From positions 16,079,072 through 16,143,071 of the forward strand of contig OW285189.1 of NCBI GenBank assembly GCA_935421135.1: a stretch of DNA of 64,000 bases, written 5' to 3'. The DNA is from Bugulina stolonifera (taxonomy: Eukaryota > Bryozoa > Gymnolaemata > Cheilostomatida > Bugulidae). Within the stretch, counting starts at the first letter, position 1; each line of letters begins with the position of its first letter. The notes under the pieces were generated by a model. The model had not been told where the DNA came from and did not search any database. It saw only the letters and a program-made list of their open reading frames with translations. The position numbers were made by a program, and so were the translations under genes. Below are positions 63,604-64,000 of this stretch, in pieces.

Positions 63604-63953
63604 ATCACTGAGGAACCCAGGCTATGAGAAATAAGCTGTCTCTCTCTAGAAGTTAACTACAAGCTCGTCTTTCAACCAAACCTAACCCTGCTTTCATAAA
63701 AAAATTAATTAACGACTCAAACACATGCCTGTATTTGGCCCATAATTCTTTTTCATCAAATATAACAATTATAAACCAAAATCTAGAAGCACGTTTGTTT
63801 CAACATCAAAATGGGCCTTTATTTGCTTTCCTTCAGGAAACTTCAGTCAATGTCAGACAGAATATAAACTAGAATAGTTGCTACACAAGTGAAGAGCAGT
63901 GTCAACTGCAACACCTGACATGTTAGATATTAGATGGTTATACATGTAATTAT
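63604..63953. other. 3' flank of the mosaic gene
   Basis: AT-rich, no gene seen before the hairpin at the window edge. Confidence 0.45.
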
Positions 63954-63996
63954 AAGTTGTCCTCTCTCAATCTGATAGATTGAGAGAGGACAACTT
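63954..63996. repeat. perfect 20-bp inverted repeat with 3-base loop
   Basis: AAGTTGTCCTCTCTCAATCT, loop GAT, then its exact reverse complement. Lies at the right edge of the window, so its wider context is cut off. Confidence 0.85.
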
Positions 63997-64000
63997 TTAG

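Overview
The window is animal nuclear DNA. It is AT-rich and full of TACATGTA-type simple repeats. It carries small multi-exon genes with GT-AG introns, TATA boxes and signal-peptide first exons, plus several classes of eukaryotic transposon. The style fits a marine invertebrate, possibly a sponge, but nothing here fixes the species.

Host genes. Eight small secreted cysteine-rich protein genes could be assembled exon by exon. Two lie on the minus strand at the left: an antistasin/WAP-like gene (352-2247) and a two-EGF gene (6013-7038, last exon not found). Six lie on the plus strand: EGF-like genes at 8668-10026, 10973-12047, 18399-19569, 22585-23114, 36555-37566 and 41776-44124. A ninth, larger gene (47724-63603) joins two EGF-like exons to antistasin-like and WAP-like exons. 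Nearly all internal exons are phase 1-1 and carry one six-cysteine module each, so exons can be gained or lost without a frameshift. Most of the plus-strand EGF genes end in a tiny last exon of five to eight bases.

Mobile elements. (1) A complete gag-only LTR retrotransposon (13296-17980, minus strand) has 663-bp LTRs differing at one visible base, a 4-bp target duplication and one intact 1003-codon ORF, with no pol. (2) A diverged relative survives as a solo LTR. It sits at the junction of a head-to-tail tandem duplication (22.06-24.2 kb and 35.9-38.8 kb) and is split by element 3. (3) Two nearly identical Polinton/Maverick-like elements (24652-35389 and 47901-58783) have about 725-bp terminal inverted repeats and perfect 6-bp target duplications. 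(4) Several short nonautonomous inverted-repeat elements are present, two with perfect 8-bp target duplications.

The main find is the Polinton pair. At 10.7-10.9 kb each is much shorter than a usual Polinton. Each keeps an intact virion and integration set: packaging ATPase, chromodomain integrase, double jelly-roll major capsid protein, penton-like minor capsid protein, adenovirus-type protease, and two small basic or glycine-rich virion-protein candidates. No protein-primed DNA polymerase B is present. The leftmost gene is instead an unrecognised 442-residue coiled-coil protein. To the right of the capsid block lies a roughly 0.7-kb giant palindrome of 30-bp repeats between two divergent TATA boxes; one drives a conserved 86-residue antisense ORF. 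The near identity of the copies points to recent mobility, so DNA synthesis must come from elsewhere (host, a helper Polinton) or from an unrecognised function of the element. Copy 2 sits inside intron 1 of the 47.7-63.6 kb host gene.
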